Source: CAYQQJ01 sp964419935
GTDB lineage: Bacteria; Pseudomonadota; Gammaproteobacteria; Pseudomonadales; Cellvibrionaceae
DNA: 55,859 nucleotides
Reading direction: 5' to 3'
Assembly: GCA_964419935.1 (NCBI GenBank)
Contig: CAYQQJ010000023.1
Coordinates: 1-55,859 of the forward strand
Numbering within the stretch: position 1 is the first letter of the stretch; each line of letters starts with the position of its first letter. The translations under genes were made by a program, and so were the position numbers. This document shows positions 23,336 to 32,173 of the stretch, piece after piece. A model generated the notes under the pieces. That model had not been told where the DNA came from. It was given only the letters and a program-made list of their open reading frames with translations, and made no database searches.

Positions 23336-25309
23336 TTAGCTCACTTTTTTGCTCATTTTGAGGCGTGCTTGCAGTAGTTCGCGAATGCGGCTCTTTTCGG
23401 CATCGGTCAATTCACTGGGTTTTTTGCTTTGCAGGCGGGCCAGTTCGGCTTTGTGTTGCTGTTGCAGGGCTGTTTGTCGCAGCTTTTCCAGACAATTGCA
23501 CAATTCACCCTGTGCATTATAGCTGCCTAATTGGGCGGCGCTGCCTAAAAATTGATTTGCGACCAGAGCGACCAGTTCCTGTTGTGCCTCAACCCCGTAT
23601 TTGCCGCCCCAGTGCCCGATAATGGCGTTGAAACTTGCCTGTGGGCGATTGTGAAGAAATGTAACCAACCGGTGCAGCAGCTGAAGTTCCGGGTCATCGC
23701 CGGCGTCCGGCAGGCTCGGGTCCTCCAGTTGCTGCAGCAGTTGTGGTTGATCCAGCAGCAGGATGGTAGCCATGCGAGCTGGGGTCAGATTGACGTTCCG
23801 CTTGACGGGCAGCGGTTTGATTGCAGGGCGCTTGGTGCTTCCCGTTACGGGTTCCTGTGCAAACCGTTCATCTTCAGTCAGTGGTTCTGCGTGATAGGGG
23901 TGTATGTCCGTCAGTGGCGGCGGCTGCTCGGCGCTGTTACTTGTGCCACTGTCTGGCGGCGCGGGCTGTGTAGCGGGCGCAGTGGGCGCTGGCGTATCGG
24001 CCACCAGAGAGGCCTTGGCCTGCATCAATTCCTGCAACAAATTGCGATCGAGGCCGGTGCGGCGCGCCAGGCTATCGAACATGAGCTCCCGGTAGATGCC
24101 GGCCGGCAGTTGGTTGATCAGCGGCGCGACGGTTTTACTCAGTCGCGCGCGACCCTCCATAGTTTGCACTTTGATGCCATCGGCAGCGGCTTCAAACAGG
24201 AACTCTTCCAGCGGCGTGGCCTTGTCCAGCTGCTGGCTAAAGCGCTCGGCGCCTATCTGACGAACCAGGCTGTCCGGGTCCTGGCCTTCCGGAAGAAACA
24301 GGAATTTGACCTGTCGTCCATCTTCCATGGCGGGCAGGGCGTTTTCCAGTGCGCGTTTGGCCGCCGTGCGACCGGCGTTGTCGCCGTCGAAGCAGAAAAC
24401 GACTTCGGTGGTATAGCGGAAGGCGAGCCGCAAGTGTTCTTCGCCACAGGCTGTGCCGAGGGTGGCGACCGCGTTGCTGATACCAAACTGGGCGAGGGCG
24501 ATAACGTCCATGTAGCCTTCCACCACCAGCAGTCGGTCCAGGTTGCGGTTGGCCTGACGGGCCTGGTAGAGGCCATAGAGTTCGCGGCCCTTGTGGAAAA
24601 CCGGCGTCTCCGGCGAGTTTAGATATTTCGGCTTGCTGTCATCCAGAACGCGTCCACCAAAGCCGATGGCGCGGCCCCGGGTATCCAGGATGGGGAACAT
24701 GATGCGCTGGCGGAAGCGGTCGTACTGGCGTTTGTCTTCCTCCCGCTCGATCACCAGCCCGCTATCTACGAGCAGCTGGCGGTCCTCTTCGTTAAGGCCC
24801 AGTTTGAGCAGCAGATTATCCCAGCCGGGTGGGGCGTAACCCATGCCGAATTTGCGGGCGATATTGCCGGAAAGTCCGCGATTCTGCAGGTATCTCACCG
24901 CAACTTGCCGCTGAGGATGCTCCTTCAGCTGCTTGCTGTAGTAGGCGCCTGCTTTTTCCAGGATGTCGTAGAGGCTCTTCTGGCGCCGGTCCTGCTGCTT
25001 GCGTTTGGGGCTTGCGTCCTCCCGTGGCACTTCCAGCCCCGCAGTGCGCGCGAGGCTTTCCACAGCTTCCGGAAAATTCAGGCGCTCGAATTCGATCAGG
25101 AATGTCAGGGCTGTGCCGCTCGCGCCGCAGCCGAAGCAGTAGTAGAACTGCTTGTCCGGGCTGACGCTGAATGAGGGAGTTTTCTCGTTGTGAAAGGGGC
25201 AGCAGGCGCTGTAGTTTTTGCCGCTTTTTTTCAGCTTCACGCGCTTGTCTATCACCTCGACGATGTCGAGACGATTGAGCAGATCGTCGATGAAGGTTTG
25301 TGGGATCAA
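23336..25309 (-). CDS. dnaG: DNA primase
   Basis: DnaG makes RNA primers for chromosome replication. The CHC2 zinc ribbon is clear (CCPFHNEKTPSFSV with FYYCFGCG), followed by the TOPRIM domain with LLVVEGYMDVIALAQ and FCFDGDNAGRTAA. The C-terminal helicase-binding part is longer than in E. coli, with a proline-rich linker. The start is most likely the TTG at 25309 (LIPQTFIDDLLNR), which aligns with the E. coli start IPRVFINDLLAR. The open frame to 25348 translates a GCAAGC repeat and is rejected. Confidence 0.96.
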   Translation of the reverse strand: MIPQTFIDDLLNRLDIVEVIDKRVKLKKSGKNYSACCPFHNEKTPSFSVSPDKQFYYCFGCGASGTALTFLIEFERLNFPEAVESLARTAGLEVPREDASPKRKQQDRRQKSLYDILEKAGAYYSKQLKEHPQRQVAVRYLQNRGLSGNIARKFGMGYAPPGWDNLLLKLGLNEEDRQLLVDSGLVIEREEDKRQYDRFRQRIMFPILDTRGRAIGFGGRVLDDSKPKYLNSPETPVFHKGRELYGLYQARQANRNLDRLLVVEGYMDVIALAQFGISNAVATLGTACGEEHLRLAFRYTTEVVFCFDGDNAGRTAAKRALENALPAMEDGRQVKFLFLPEGQDPDSLVRQIGAERFSQQLDKATPLEEFLFEAAADGIKVQTMEGRARLSKTVAPLINQLPAGIYRELMFDSLARRTGLDRNLLQELMQAKASLVADTPAPTAPATQPAPPDSGTSNSAEQPPPLTDIHPYHAEPLTEDERFAQEPVTGSTKRPAIKPLPVKRNVNLTPARMATILLLDQPQLLQQLEDPSLPDAGDDPELQLLHRLVTFLHNRPQASFNAIIGHWGGKYGVEAQQELVALVANQFLGSAAQLGSYNAQGELCNCLEKLRQTALQQQHKAELARLQSKKPSELTDAEKSRIRELLQARLKMSKKVS

Positions 25310-25320
25310 GGGAGAAGCTC

Positions 25321-25346
25321 CAAGCTGCAAGCGGCAAGCTACAAGC
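25321..25346. repeat. GCAAGC repeat copy 1
   Basis: Sequence of the type AAGCTGCAAGCGGCAAGC, just upstream of dnaG. Four more copies are at 27598, 28681, 38405 and 38707. Confidence 0.75.
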
Positions 25347-25460
25347 AAAAAACGGTGCCATCTCTGCAGGGGGCACGAAGATTATAATCTAAAGTTTAGT
25401 AGGAAATTGGCTTCAGGGACAATTGCTTGCGGGTTCACTCCGGCCATCCATGGCCATCGC

Positions 25461-25510
25461 CCTGCGGGCAGCCTACGGCTGTGCAAAAATGCAGTCCTGC
25501 ATTTTTGTGC
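25461..25510. repeat. Hairpin REP-like element, copy A
   Basis: It contains AGCCTACGGCTGTGCAAAA followed by a stem AAAATGCA/TGCATTTT with loop GTCC. It is the inverted counterpart of 27634-27682. It follows yqeY and may also act as a transcription terminator. Confidence 0.6.
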
Positions 25511-25513
25511 CGC

Positions 25514-25963
25514 TTACTTCAACGCTTCCTTCACCAGCTTGCTGACCGCACCCATGTCGGCGCGACCCTGGACCTGAGGTTTGACGATAGCCATAACCTT
25601 GCCCATGTCTGCCATGCCGGTGGCGCCAGTTTCGGTGACGGCTGCCTGGATGATGGCGTTGATTTCAGATTCGGTGAGGGCCTGAGGCAGGAATTCCTGA
25701 ATGACGCCCATTTCGAAGTTTTCCACTTCGGCCAAATCCTGGCGCTCGGCGGCTTCAAATTGCTGTGCTGAGTCCCGGCGCTGCTTGAGCATTTTGTCCA
25801 GTACGGCGAGAACCCGCGCATCGTCCAGCTCTATGCGTTCGTCAACTTCAATGCGTTTGAATTCGGACATGATCGTCCGTAAAACAGTCAGGCGCGGCTT
25901 ATCCTTGGCCCGCATGGCATCTTTAACGGCGCTGTTGATAGTATCTTTCAGTGCGCTGGCCAC
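25514..25963 (-). CDS. yqeY: GatB/YqeY domain protein
   Basis: The 149-aa protein matches the YqeY family, which shares a domain with the GatB subunit of tRNA amidotransferase. Seen here are AMRAKDKPRLTVLRTIMSEF, VEVDERIELDD-like helices and the end TGMADMGKVMAIVKPQ. Its role is not firmly known; tRNA binding is suspected. It sits between rpsU and dnaG in the same orientation, a usual arrangement in Pseudomonas relatives. Confidence 0.93.
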   Translation of the reverse strand: MASALKDTINSAVKDAMRAKDKPRLTVLRTIMSEFKRIEVDERIELDDARVLAVLDKMLKQRRDSAQQFEAAERQDLAEVENFEMGVIQEFLPQALTESEINAIIQAAVTETGATGMADMGKVMAIVKPQVQGRADMGAVSKLVKEALK

Positions 25964-26132
25964 AGTGATATCCCGTATCCTAGCCCGGAGCGCGGGCCGG
26001 ATTGCCTGCGCTGGAAGGTGAAATTGGAGATCAGGTCACAAAAACCCGTGCGGGCTTGATGCCCACGAAATTCTTGTTAAAACTCAGATGCTCTGCCTCT
26101 GCGGGTTTGGCGCAAAGCAAGAGCAACTGGTT

Positions 26133-26348
26133 TTAGTACATGCGCTGGAACTTGCGGGTTTCGCGCTGTACTTTCTTGGCGTGACGCTTAACCGCAGCGG
26201 CAGCCTTGCGCTTGCGTACGGAAGTGGGCTTCTCGTAAAACTCACGGCGACGGACTTCGGCCAGTACACCGGCTTTTTCGCAAGAGCGCTTGAAGCGACG
26301 GAGAGCGATATCAAACGGCTCGTTTTCTTTCAACTTAACTGAAGGCAT
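26133..26348 (-). CDS. rpsU: 30S ribosomal protein bS21
   Basis: The 71-aa basic protein MPSVKLKENEPFDIALRRFK is a standard-length bS21, which assists mRNA binding and 16S rRNA 3' end accommodation. It contains the family pattern RRREFYEKPTSVRKRKAAA. A clear promoter lies upstream at 26434-26462. It is first in the rpsU-yqeY-dnaG-rpoD series and divergent from tsaD. Confidence 0.98.
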   Translation of the reverse strand: MPSVKLKENEPFDIALRRFKRSCEKAGVLAEVRRREFYEKPTSVRKRKAAAAVKRHAKKVQRETRKFQRMY

Positions 26349-26433
26349 TAGCAGTACCTGTTTATGGGTTCGACTGGTATGGGTTCAACTTGCCCCGGCC
26401 AAATGCCAGGACCTCTAAAATCAGGGGTGCCGA

Positions 26434-26462
26434 ATTCTATACGGATAACCGGCTTACTGCAA
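26434..26462 (-). promoter_or_regulatory. rpsU promoter
   Basis: On the minus strand TTGCAG (26462-26457) and TAGAAT (26439-26434) are separated by 17 bp, about 85 bases before the rpsU start. Confidence 0.6.
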
Positions 26463-26569
26463 GCCCCATTCCCGATCACTGGCTAGTCACGCTGGCCCTT
26501 TGCTCAATGGACACTTGGCCGATGGGCCATTATCATCGTCTTCCTTTCTGATTTACCTGGATCCCGTTG

Positions 26570-27625
26570 ATGCGTGTATTGGGCATAGAAACCTCCTGTG
26601 ATGAAACCGGCGTTGCGCTCTATGACAGCGAGCAGGGCCTGCTGGGCCACAGGCTCTATAGCCAGATTGCCGTCCATGCGGAATATGGCGGGGTTGTTCC
26701 TGAGCTCGCATCCCGTGACCATGTGCGCAAGCTGCTGCCCCTGGTGCGAGAGCTGATGGACGAGACCGGAACTCAAGCCGTGGATATTGACGGCATTGCC
26801 TATACCTCCGGCCCAGGCTTAATTGGCGCACTGCTGGTGGGTGCCTGTGTCGGGCGCTCGCTTGCGTACGCCTGGCGTGTGCCGGCCATTGGTGTGCATC
26901 ATATGGAGGGGCACCTGCTGGCTCCACAGCTTGAAGAAGATCCTCCGGCGTTTCCGTTTGTCGCGCTATTGGTCAGTGGTGGTCACACGCAGCTGGTGCA
27001 AGTGACCGCTATTGGGGAATACGTGGTGTTGGGCGAGTCCCTTGACGACGCGGCCGGCGAAGCCTTCGATAAGGCCGCTAAGATGCTGGATCTGGATTAT
27101 CCCGGTGGCCCGCTGATCGCCAAACTGGCGGAGAAGGGCGATCCCGGTCGCTTCAAATTTCCCCGCCCCATGGTGGACCGGCCCGGCCTGCAATTCAGCT
27201 TCAGTGGCTTGAAAACCTTCACCTTGAATACGGTAGCGCAGTACGCCCAGGCCGATGGCTTGCCGGACGACCAAACCATGGCGGACATTGCCTGCGCGTT
27301 TCAGGAGGCTGTGGTTGATACCTTGGTCATCAAGTGCCGCCGCGCGCTGGAGCAAACAGGGATGAAAACCCTGGTAATAGCCGGTGGTGTATCCGCCAAT
27401 AGCCGGCTGCGGGAGAAGCTGGAACAGGCCCTGGCCAAGATCGGCGCCCAGGTATTTTACGCCCGCCACGAATTCTGTACCGACAACGGTGCGATGATCG
27501 CCTACGCCGGTTGCCAAAGACTGATGGCAGGCGAAAAGGCATCACTGGAAGTACAAGTACGACCCCGGTGGAATTTGGAGGAGTTGGGGGGAGCTGTAAG
27601 CCGCAAGCCGCAAGCGACAAGCTGA
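26570..27625 (+). CDS. tsaD: tRNA t6A modification protein TsaD
   Basis: TsaD transfers the threonylcarbamoyl group to A37 of ANN-decoding tRNAs in the TsaBDE complex. The start MRVLGIETSCDETG and the metal-binding HMEGH (GVHHMEGHLLA) are diagnostic, as is VSGGHTQLV. The length of 351 aa is normal. The last eight codons (SRKPQATS then TGA) are made from a GCAAGC repeat at 27598-27622, so the C-terminal tail is repeat-derived. The gene is divergent from rpsU. Confidence 0.97.
   Translation: MRVLGIETSCDETGVALYDSEQGLLGHRLYSQIAVHAEYGGVVPELASRDHVRKLLPLVRELMDETGTQAVDIDGIAYTSGPGLIGALLVGACVGRSLAYAWRVPAIGVHHMEGHLLAPQLEEDPPAFPFVALLVSGGHTQLVQVTAIGEYVVLGESLDDAAGEAFDKAAKMLDLDYPGGPLIAKLAEKGDPGRFKFPRPMVDRPGLQFSFSGLKTFTLNTVAQYAQADGLPDDQTMADIACAFQEAVVDTLVIKCRRALEQTGMKTLVIAGGVSANSRLREKLEQALAKIGAQVFYARHEFCTDNGAMIAYAGCQRLMAGEKASLEVQVRPRWNLEELGGAVSRKPQATS
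27598..27622. repeat. GCAAGC repeat copy 2, inside tsaD 3' end
   Basis: AAGCCGCAAGCCGCAAGCG forms the final codons of tsaD. Confidence 0.75.
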
Positions 27626-27633
27626 AGAAAAGG

Positions 27634-27682
27634 GACAAAACGGCAGGATTGCCGTTTTGCACAGCCGTAGGCTGCCCGAAGG
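27634..27682. repeat. Hairpin REP-like element, copy B
   Basis: A stem AAAACGGCA-GGAT-TGCCGTTTT is followed by GCACAGCCGTAGGCTGCCCG. The reverse complement of 25461-25510 has the same layout but a different stem sequence that still pairs. It follows tsaD and may end its transcript. Confidence 0.6.
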
Positions 27683-27708
27683 GTGAGATACATGGATGTA
27701 TCGAATGA

Positions 27709-27790
27709 AAAGGGAAAAGGGAAAAGAACCAGCCCCGTATGCGACTTATCGTTTCCCATTACTAATTACTAATTACTAATCACTAATCAC
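27709..27790. repeat. Simple repeats GGGAAAA and ATTACTA
   Basis: Tandem GGGAAAA units lie at about 27709-27727 and ATTACTA-type units at about 27758-27790. The GGGAAAA run recurs after galE at 38438-38465, again beside a GCAAGC repeat. Confidence 0.7.
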
Positions 27791-27803
27791 CTAAGCGACC
27801 GCT

Positions 27804-28160
27804 ATGGACATTGTTTTTATCAACGATCTGCGCATCGAAACCATTATCGGGATTTACGATTGGGAGCGTGAGGTTAAGCAAACCGTTAGTGTGGACCTGG
27901 AAATGGCCCATGATATTCGTCAGGCGGCGCAAACCGATGATATTCAGTATGCGCTGAATTACAAAGCCGTGGGCAAGCGCATTATTCAGTTCGTCGAATC
28001 CAGCGAGTTTTTGCTGGTAGAAACCATGGCCGAGCAAATTGCGGCCATTATTCAGAATGAATTTGGCGTGCCCTGGTTGCGGCTGCGGGTGAGCAAGCCG
28101 GGCGCGTTGCGCGGTTCCCGGGACGTGGGCATATTGATTGAAAGAGGGACCGCAGCATGA
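27804..28160 (+). CDS. folB: Dihydroneopterin aldolase
   Basis: FolB converts 7,8-dihydroneopterin to 6-hydroxymethyl-dihydropterin in folate synthesis. The 118-aa protein begins MDIVFINDLRIETIIGIYDW and has the conserved NYKAVGKRI and LLVETMAEQIAAI helices. Its stop overlaps the folK start by ATGA, so the two consecutive pathway steps are coupled. In many relatives plsY lies between tsaD and folB; here that place is taken by repeats. Confidence 0.96.
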   Translation: MDIVFINDLRIETIIGIYDWEREVKQTVSVDLEMAHDIRQAAQTDDIQYALNYKAVGKRIIQFVESSEFLLVETMAEQIAAIIQNEFGVPWLRLRVSKPGALRGSRDVGILIERGTAA

Positions 28161-28672
28161 CCGAAGTTTGCTTGGGGCTGGGAAGCAATGTAGCACCAGA
28201 GCAACATATTGTTGCCGCGCTGAATGCGTTATCGGAAAAGTTCGGCCAGCTTCGAGCGTCGCGCGTGTTTGAAAGTGAATCCGTAGGTTTCAATGGCAAT
28301 GACTTCTATAACCTGGTGGTCGTAATTGATACCGAGCAGACTGTGAAGCAGCTCGTCGACAGCTTGCGCGGCATCGAAAACGAAAATGGCCGGGACAGAA
28401 GCAAACCCAAGTTCAGCCCACGCACGCTGGACATCGATATTCTTACCTATGGCGATCTCGTCGGCGAGTTCAACGGTGTGACTCTGCCGCGGGACGAAAT
28501 TCTGAAAAATGCCTTCGTGCTCTGGCCACTGTCCGAGCTCATGCCGGATCGCAAACATCCGGCGCTGGGAACAACCTATAGCGAATTGTGGCAGGCGTAC
28601 GATAAAAATAGCCAGAAGCTGAACCCCGTGGATTTTTATTGGCGCGGGGAGTTTATTAGTCGAGGTAAGTAG
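28157..28672 (+). CDS. folK: HPPK, hydroxymethyl-dihydropterin pyrophosphokinase
   Basis: FolK adds pyrophosphate from ATP to hydroxymethyl-dihydropterin. The 171-aa protein has LGLGSN at the start, NDFYNLVV and the signature RSKPKFSPRTLDIDILTYGD. The length is typical. It is coupled to folB. A GCAAGC repeat begins 9 bp after its stop. Confidence 0.96.
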   Translation: MTEVCLGLGSNVAPEQHIVAALNALSEKFGQLRASRVFESESVGFNGNDFYNLVVVIDTEQTVKQLVDSLRGIENENGRDRSKPKFSPRTLDIDILTYGDLVGEFNGVTLPRDEILKNAFVLWPLSELMPDRKHPALGTTYSELWQAYDKNSQKLNPVDFYWRGEFISRGK

Positions 28673-28680
28673 AAGAAAAG

Positions 28681-28709
28681 CGGCAAGCTGCAAGCCTTAA
28701 GCCGCAAGC
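28681..28709. repeat. GCAAGC repeat copy 3
   Basis: CGGCAAGCTGCAAGCCTTAA and following bases, just after the folK stop. Confidence 0.7.
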
Positions 28710-28756
28710 AAAACAGATGCTCACCCCTCGCGCAATTTCGCATCAAACTCTAGCCT

Positions 28757-29488
28757 TTACTGCCTTAAACTTCGGCCGCCGTCGACGTTCAGGATTTCGC
28801 CGGTGATATAGGAATCTTTCGCTGCCAAAAACACTACGGCGCGGGCAATATTTTCCGGTGCGCCCAATGAACCCAGTGGGATTTTTTTCAGGGTTTCGTC
28901 ATTGGTGGTCCCATTGTTCAGCTCCGGCCACAGGATTGCCCCTGGTGCAATGCCATTTACCCTTACATGGGGGGCGAGTTCCAATGCGAGGGTTTTAGTG
29001 AGCATGATATTGGCCGCTTTGGCGATGGAATAAATGCTGTGCGCGGCCAGTGGTCTCTGCCCGTGAATGTCCGCGATGTTGATGATGCTGCCACGGCTTG
29101 CGGTCAATGCTGGTGCCAGGGCTTGTGCCAGGAAGAAGGGGGCTTTCAGGTTTACCGCCATCAGGTCATCCCACTGCTCTTCATCAGCCTCTTCCAGCGG
29201 TGTGGAATAAAAGCACGACGCATTGTTTACTAGCAAATCGACTCGTCCCCATGCGTTCAGGGTCTGCTGCGCCAGTTGCGTCACTTCGCTTGATTGCGTC
29301 AGGTCCCCTTGTAAGCAAAGCGCAGAATCCTTACGTGCCCCGTTCAAGTTCGCCGCCAGCTCGGAAGCCTCGGATGCTGAGGCGCGATGATGCAGCACCA
29401 CACGAAACCCCGCTTGATGAAGTGCTCGGCTTATTTCAGCGCCGATGCGCCGCGCCGCGCCGGTAATTAAAACAACAGGTGGGTTCAT
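28757..29488 (-). CDS. folM: SDR-family pteridine reductase (FolM-like)
   Basis: This 243-aa short-chain dehydrogenase has the nucleotide motif LITGAARRIGAEI, NNAS, and the catalytic YSIAK (Y-x3-K). The TGAARRIG form is typical of pteridine reductases such as FolM, which reduce dihydro-pterins using NADPH. Its start overlaps the cca stop by ATGA, and it faces the folB-folK genes. Assignment to FolM rather than another SDR rests on the motif and on the folate neighbourhood. Confidence 0.8.
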   Translation of the reverse strand: MNPPVVLITGAARRIGAEISRALHQAGFRVVLHHRASASEASELAANLNGARKDSALCLQGDLTQSSEVTQLAQQTLNAWGRVDLLVNNASCFYSTPLEEADEEQWDDLMAVNLKAPFFLAQALAPALTASRGSIINIADIHGQRPLAAHSIYSIAKAANIMLTKTLALELAPHVRVNGIAPGAILWPELNNGTTNDETLKKIPLGSLGAPENIARAVVFLAAKDSYITGEILNVDGGRSLRQ

Positions 29489-30738
29489 AGTTCGCCAGTG
29501 TGTGGGTGGTTGTTGAGGTATTGGGCTTTGAACGCCTCGACCGCACTGATGCGGCGTTTGCGCAATGCTTCGCCCAGCGCGGCACCTTCATAACCTTCGG
29601 CAACCAGGTCGCGGGCCTGCACTTGCTGACAAACCGCGAGGGCCTGTCGCAAATAATCGGGCTGGGGATACTCACGAGCTTCCAGGCCACTGCGGCCTCG
29701 GGAATCGGCTTCACAACAAAGCAGAAAATTCTCGAAACGTTCGGGACGGCGCCAGCTGTCCAGTGCGCTGAACAGCTTGACCAGCGTCTTGCCGGTCAGC
29801 TCGAATGCGCGGTGACAATGCAAATGGTATTCGCTGACGGCCACTGCGAGCTCGCGAATGTCCCGGGGCACGGCCAGGCGCTGGCACAGGTTCCTGATGA
29901 GTGGAACGCCGCGCTGCTCATGACCGATATGACGGGGCAGAACATCTTCAGGCGTCGTGCCTTTGCCCAGGTCGTGAACCAGGGTCGCGAAGCGCACGGC
30001 CAGGTCATCGCTCAGCCGGCACGCTTGTTCGAGGGAGAGAAGCGTGTGAACGCCGGTGTCGATTTCCGAATGGTACTCCGCCCGCTGAGGCACCCCAAAA
30101 AGTTGATCAAGTTCCGGCATGATACGCGCCAGCGCGCCGCAGTCCCGCAAGGTGTGAATAAATATGCTGGGTGTGCGTTCCAATAAGGCGCGGCTCAACT
30201 CCTTCCAGGTACGTTCGGCAACCAGGTGATCCGCCTCGCCGGAATCCACCATGGTCCGCATCAGTTCCAGTGTTTCATCTGCCACCCGAAATCCCAGATG
30301 ATGGTAACGTGCAGCGAAGCGCGCAACGCGGAGAATGCGCACCGGGTCTTCACAGAACGCGGGGGAAACATGGCGCAGCTTGCGGTCGATGATGTCTTGG
30401 TGGCCGTGGTAGGGGTCCACTATTTCGCCGTCGGGTGTTTCGGCAATGGCGTTGATGGTAAGGTCGCGACGGGCGAGGTCTTCTTCCAGGGTTACGTCCG
30501 GCGACGCGAAAAAATCAAAGCCGGTGTAACCGGGGCCTGTTTTGCGCTCGGTGCGTGCGAGGGCATATTCTTCCTTCGTCTCCGGGTGCAGGAACACGGG
30601 GAAGTCTTTGCCCACGGGTAGGTAGCCCTGCGCTTTGAGTTCGTCCGGAGTGGCACCAACTACCACCCAGTCCTTTTCATGGAAGGGATAGCCCAGAAGT
30701 TTATCGCGCACTGCGCCGCCGACCAAAAAAAACTGCAA
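29485..30738 (-). CDS. cca: CCA-adding multifunctional tRNA nucleotidyltransferase
   Basis: The enzyme adds or repairs the 3' CCA of tRNAs. The N-terminus FFLVGGAVRDKLLG, the EKDWVVVG active-site strand, RRDLTINAIA and DPVRILRVARFAAR mark the class II catalytic core. A C-terminal HD domain (LVHDLGKGTTPEDV) gives the phosphatase and phosphodiesterase activities of the long form. TTG at 30738 follows AGAGGTACAGT and aligns with the E. coli start, so it is preferred to the upstream ATG. The product is 417 aa. Confidence 0.96.
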   Translation of the reverse strand: MQFFLVGGAVRDKLLGYPFHEKDWVVVGATPDELKAQGYLPVGKDFPVFLHPETKEEYALARTERKTGPGYTGFDFFASPDVTLEEDLARRDLTINAIAETPDGEIVDPYHGHQDIIDRKLRHVSPAFCEDPVRILRVARFAARYHHLGFRVADETLELMRTMVDSGEADHLVAERTWKELSRALLERTPSIFIHTLRDCGALARIMPELDQLFGVPQRAEYHSEIDTGVHTLLSLEQACRLSDDLAVRFATLVHDLGKGTTPEDVLPRHIGHEQRGVPLIRNLCQRLAVPRDIRELAVAVSEYHLHCHRAFELTGKTLVKLFSALDSWRRPERFENFLLCCEADSRGRSGLEAREYPQPDYLRQALAVCQQVQARDLVAEGYEGAALGEALRKRRISAVEAFKAQYLNNHPHTGEL

Positions 30739-31216
30739 ACTGTACCTCTCTATACTTGTGTGTCTATTTCCAACTTTTCTATCGCTCTGCCTGTTGACCG
30801 CAGTGTCAGAATGGCACACACTCTATGCCATCTCATTCAGCCATTCTATTGTGATTTAACCCGTGATGCACTTACTACGCACTTCAGAATTTTCCATGAC
30901 TGCGCCTTTGGTTCCGGCTGCGGCACGGCTTGCGCTGTCTGTTGTGCTGTGCAAGGCATGGCCGGCATCTCATCTGGCGCTCCGTATTGTGCGTATGGTG
31001 CGGGTGCAGAACCTCGCTGTGTTGCTGATGGAAAGAAAATGTTAAACCATTAATTATCTTCTCCCAAAAGGCCGCAGCGTAAAACCTGCGGCCTTTTGCG
31101 TTTCTGGGGCCGCGTTTTACTGAAAGTTTTAGGAAGAAGGGTTTCGCATTGTTCGCTGCAGCTATGTTGCCCGTTGCAGTTATGGCAATGCACTCACCAC
31201 AAAAGAGGGAATCGTT
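30739..31216. other. Intergenic region cca to EamA gene
   Basis: It holds the cca promoter region, weak short frames at 30810-31053 and 30898-31045, and a strong terminator at 31066-31097. The terminator is unusual because no clear gene precedes it on the plus strand. One frame is cysteine-rich (GSGCGTACAVCCAVQG), but neither frame has a good ribosome site. Confidence 0.5.
31066..31097 (+). terminator. Strong intrinsic terminator
   Basis: AAAAGGCCGCAG and CTGCGGCCTTTT form a perfect 12-bp stem with an 8-base loop, usable in both directions. Confidence 0.85.
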
Positions 31217-32173
31217 GTGCCAGTTATAATTGCGTATCTGTGTGTCGTGGCCATTTGGTCAACCACGCCGTTGGCTATCCAGTGGAGTAACAGTAGTCTG
31301 TCTTTTATGGCGGCGGTGACCTTGCGCATGGTCCTGGCGCTGATCGTGTCGCTGCTATTGTTGGCAGTGATGCGTCAGCCGCTGGTCCGGCAAGCATCAG
31401 ACTGGAAGGCATTCGCTGCAGGTTGCATCGGTCTTTTTCCAAATATGCTGTTGGTGTATTGGGCGGCGCAATACATTCCATCCGGAATGATGGCAGTGGT
31501 GATGGGCGTTTATCCATTTCTGGTGGGCGTGTTTGCCTGGTTTTTCCTCAAGGAGAATGTATTCACCGCTGCACGCGTGGGCGCCTTGTGTATGGCTGTT
31601 GCAGGCCTCGGGCTGATTCACAGTGAGCAGCTGGCATTGGGCAGCCGCGCGGTTCTGGGTGTGCTCGGCATGCTGACGTCGGCGGTGCTGTTTGCGTTGA
31701 GTTCCGTATGGTTGAAGGCGCTCGGTGGTGGGGTCGATCCATTGCGCCAGTCGACCGGCGTGCTGGTGTTGGCAGCACCCTGTTTTATCGTGGCGTGGTG
31801 GTTGACCGACGGCGTTGTTCCTCAGGTGGTTGATTTGAAATCCATCAGCGGCGTCGCCTATCTGGTTCTTGCCGGGTCTGTGGTGGGGCATACGCTGTTT
31901 TTTTTCGTGTTACGCAATTGCACCGTGGGCACTGTGTCACTGATTACTCTGATAACACCGGTGATTGCGATGGTGATCGGAATTTACTTTGCTGATGAAC
32001 AGATCACGCTCAAAGGTGGGCTCGGCGCGCTATTGATAGTGCTGTCACTGGCCTTGTATCAGGATGTTGGCCGCTGGTTGGCGCGCTGGATTCGCGCCCG
32101 TCGTCCGACAGCGACCACCGTTGAGGTCGCTCATCAGGTGCTGTCCGACGCTTCCGGATCCGGACAGCAGTAG
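31217..32173 (+). CDS. EamA (DMT) family transporter
   Basis: The 318-aa protein has about ten hydrophobic segments arranged as two EamA halves, as in drug/metabolite transporters of the RhaT/YdcZ type. Recognisable parts are YLCVVAIWSTTPLAIQWSNS, YWAAQYIPSGMMAVVMGVYP and TLITPVIAMVIGIYFADEQI. It sits in the inner membrane and probably exports a small metabolite; the substrate cannot be told. Its last 40 bp overlap the end of the convergent spoVR gene. GAGGGAATCGTT lies before the start. Confidence 0.88.
   Translation: MPVIIAYLCVVAIWSTTPLAIQWSNSSLSFMAAVTLRMVLALIVSLLLLAVMRQPLVRQASDWKAFAAGCIGLFPNMLLVYWAAQYIPSGMMAVVMGVYPFLVGVFAWFFLKENVFTAARVGALCMAVAGLGLIHSEQLALGSRAVLGVLGMLTSAVLFALSSVWLKALGGGVDPLRQSTGVLVLAAPCFIVAWWLTDGVVPQVVDLKSISGVAYLVLAGSVVGHTLFFFVLRNCTVGTVSLITLITPVIAMVIGIYFADEQITLKGGLGALLIVLSLALYQDVGRWLARWIRARRPTATTVEVAHQVLSDASGSGQQ

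Noticed and set aside
21420..24622. Long plus-strand frames opposite rpoD and dnaG (up to 356 codons)
   Set aside because: They are shadows of high-GC conserved genes; the minus-strand products are complete and recognised.
27626..27803. A missing plsY gene as a significant loss
   Set aside because: The gene may simply lie elsewhere in the chromosome; this window cannot show absence.
30810..31053. Cysteine-rich frame as a peptide precursor gene
   Set aside because: No ribosome site and no modifying enzyme nearby; an overlapping frame is equally open.
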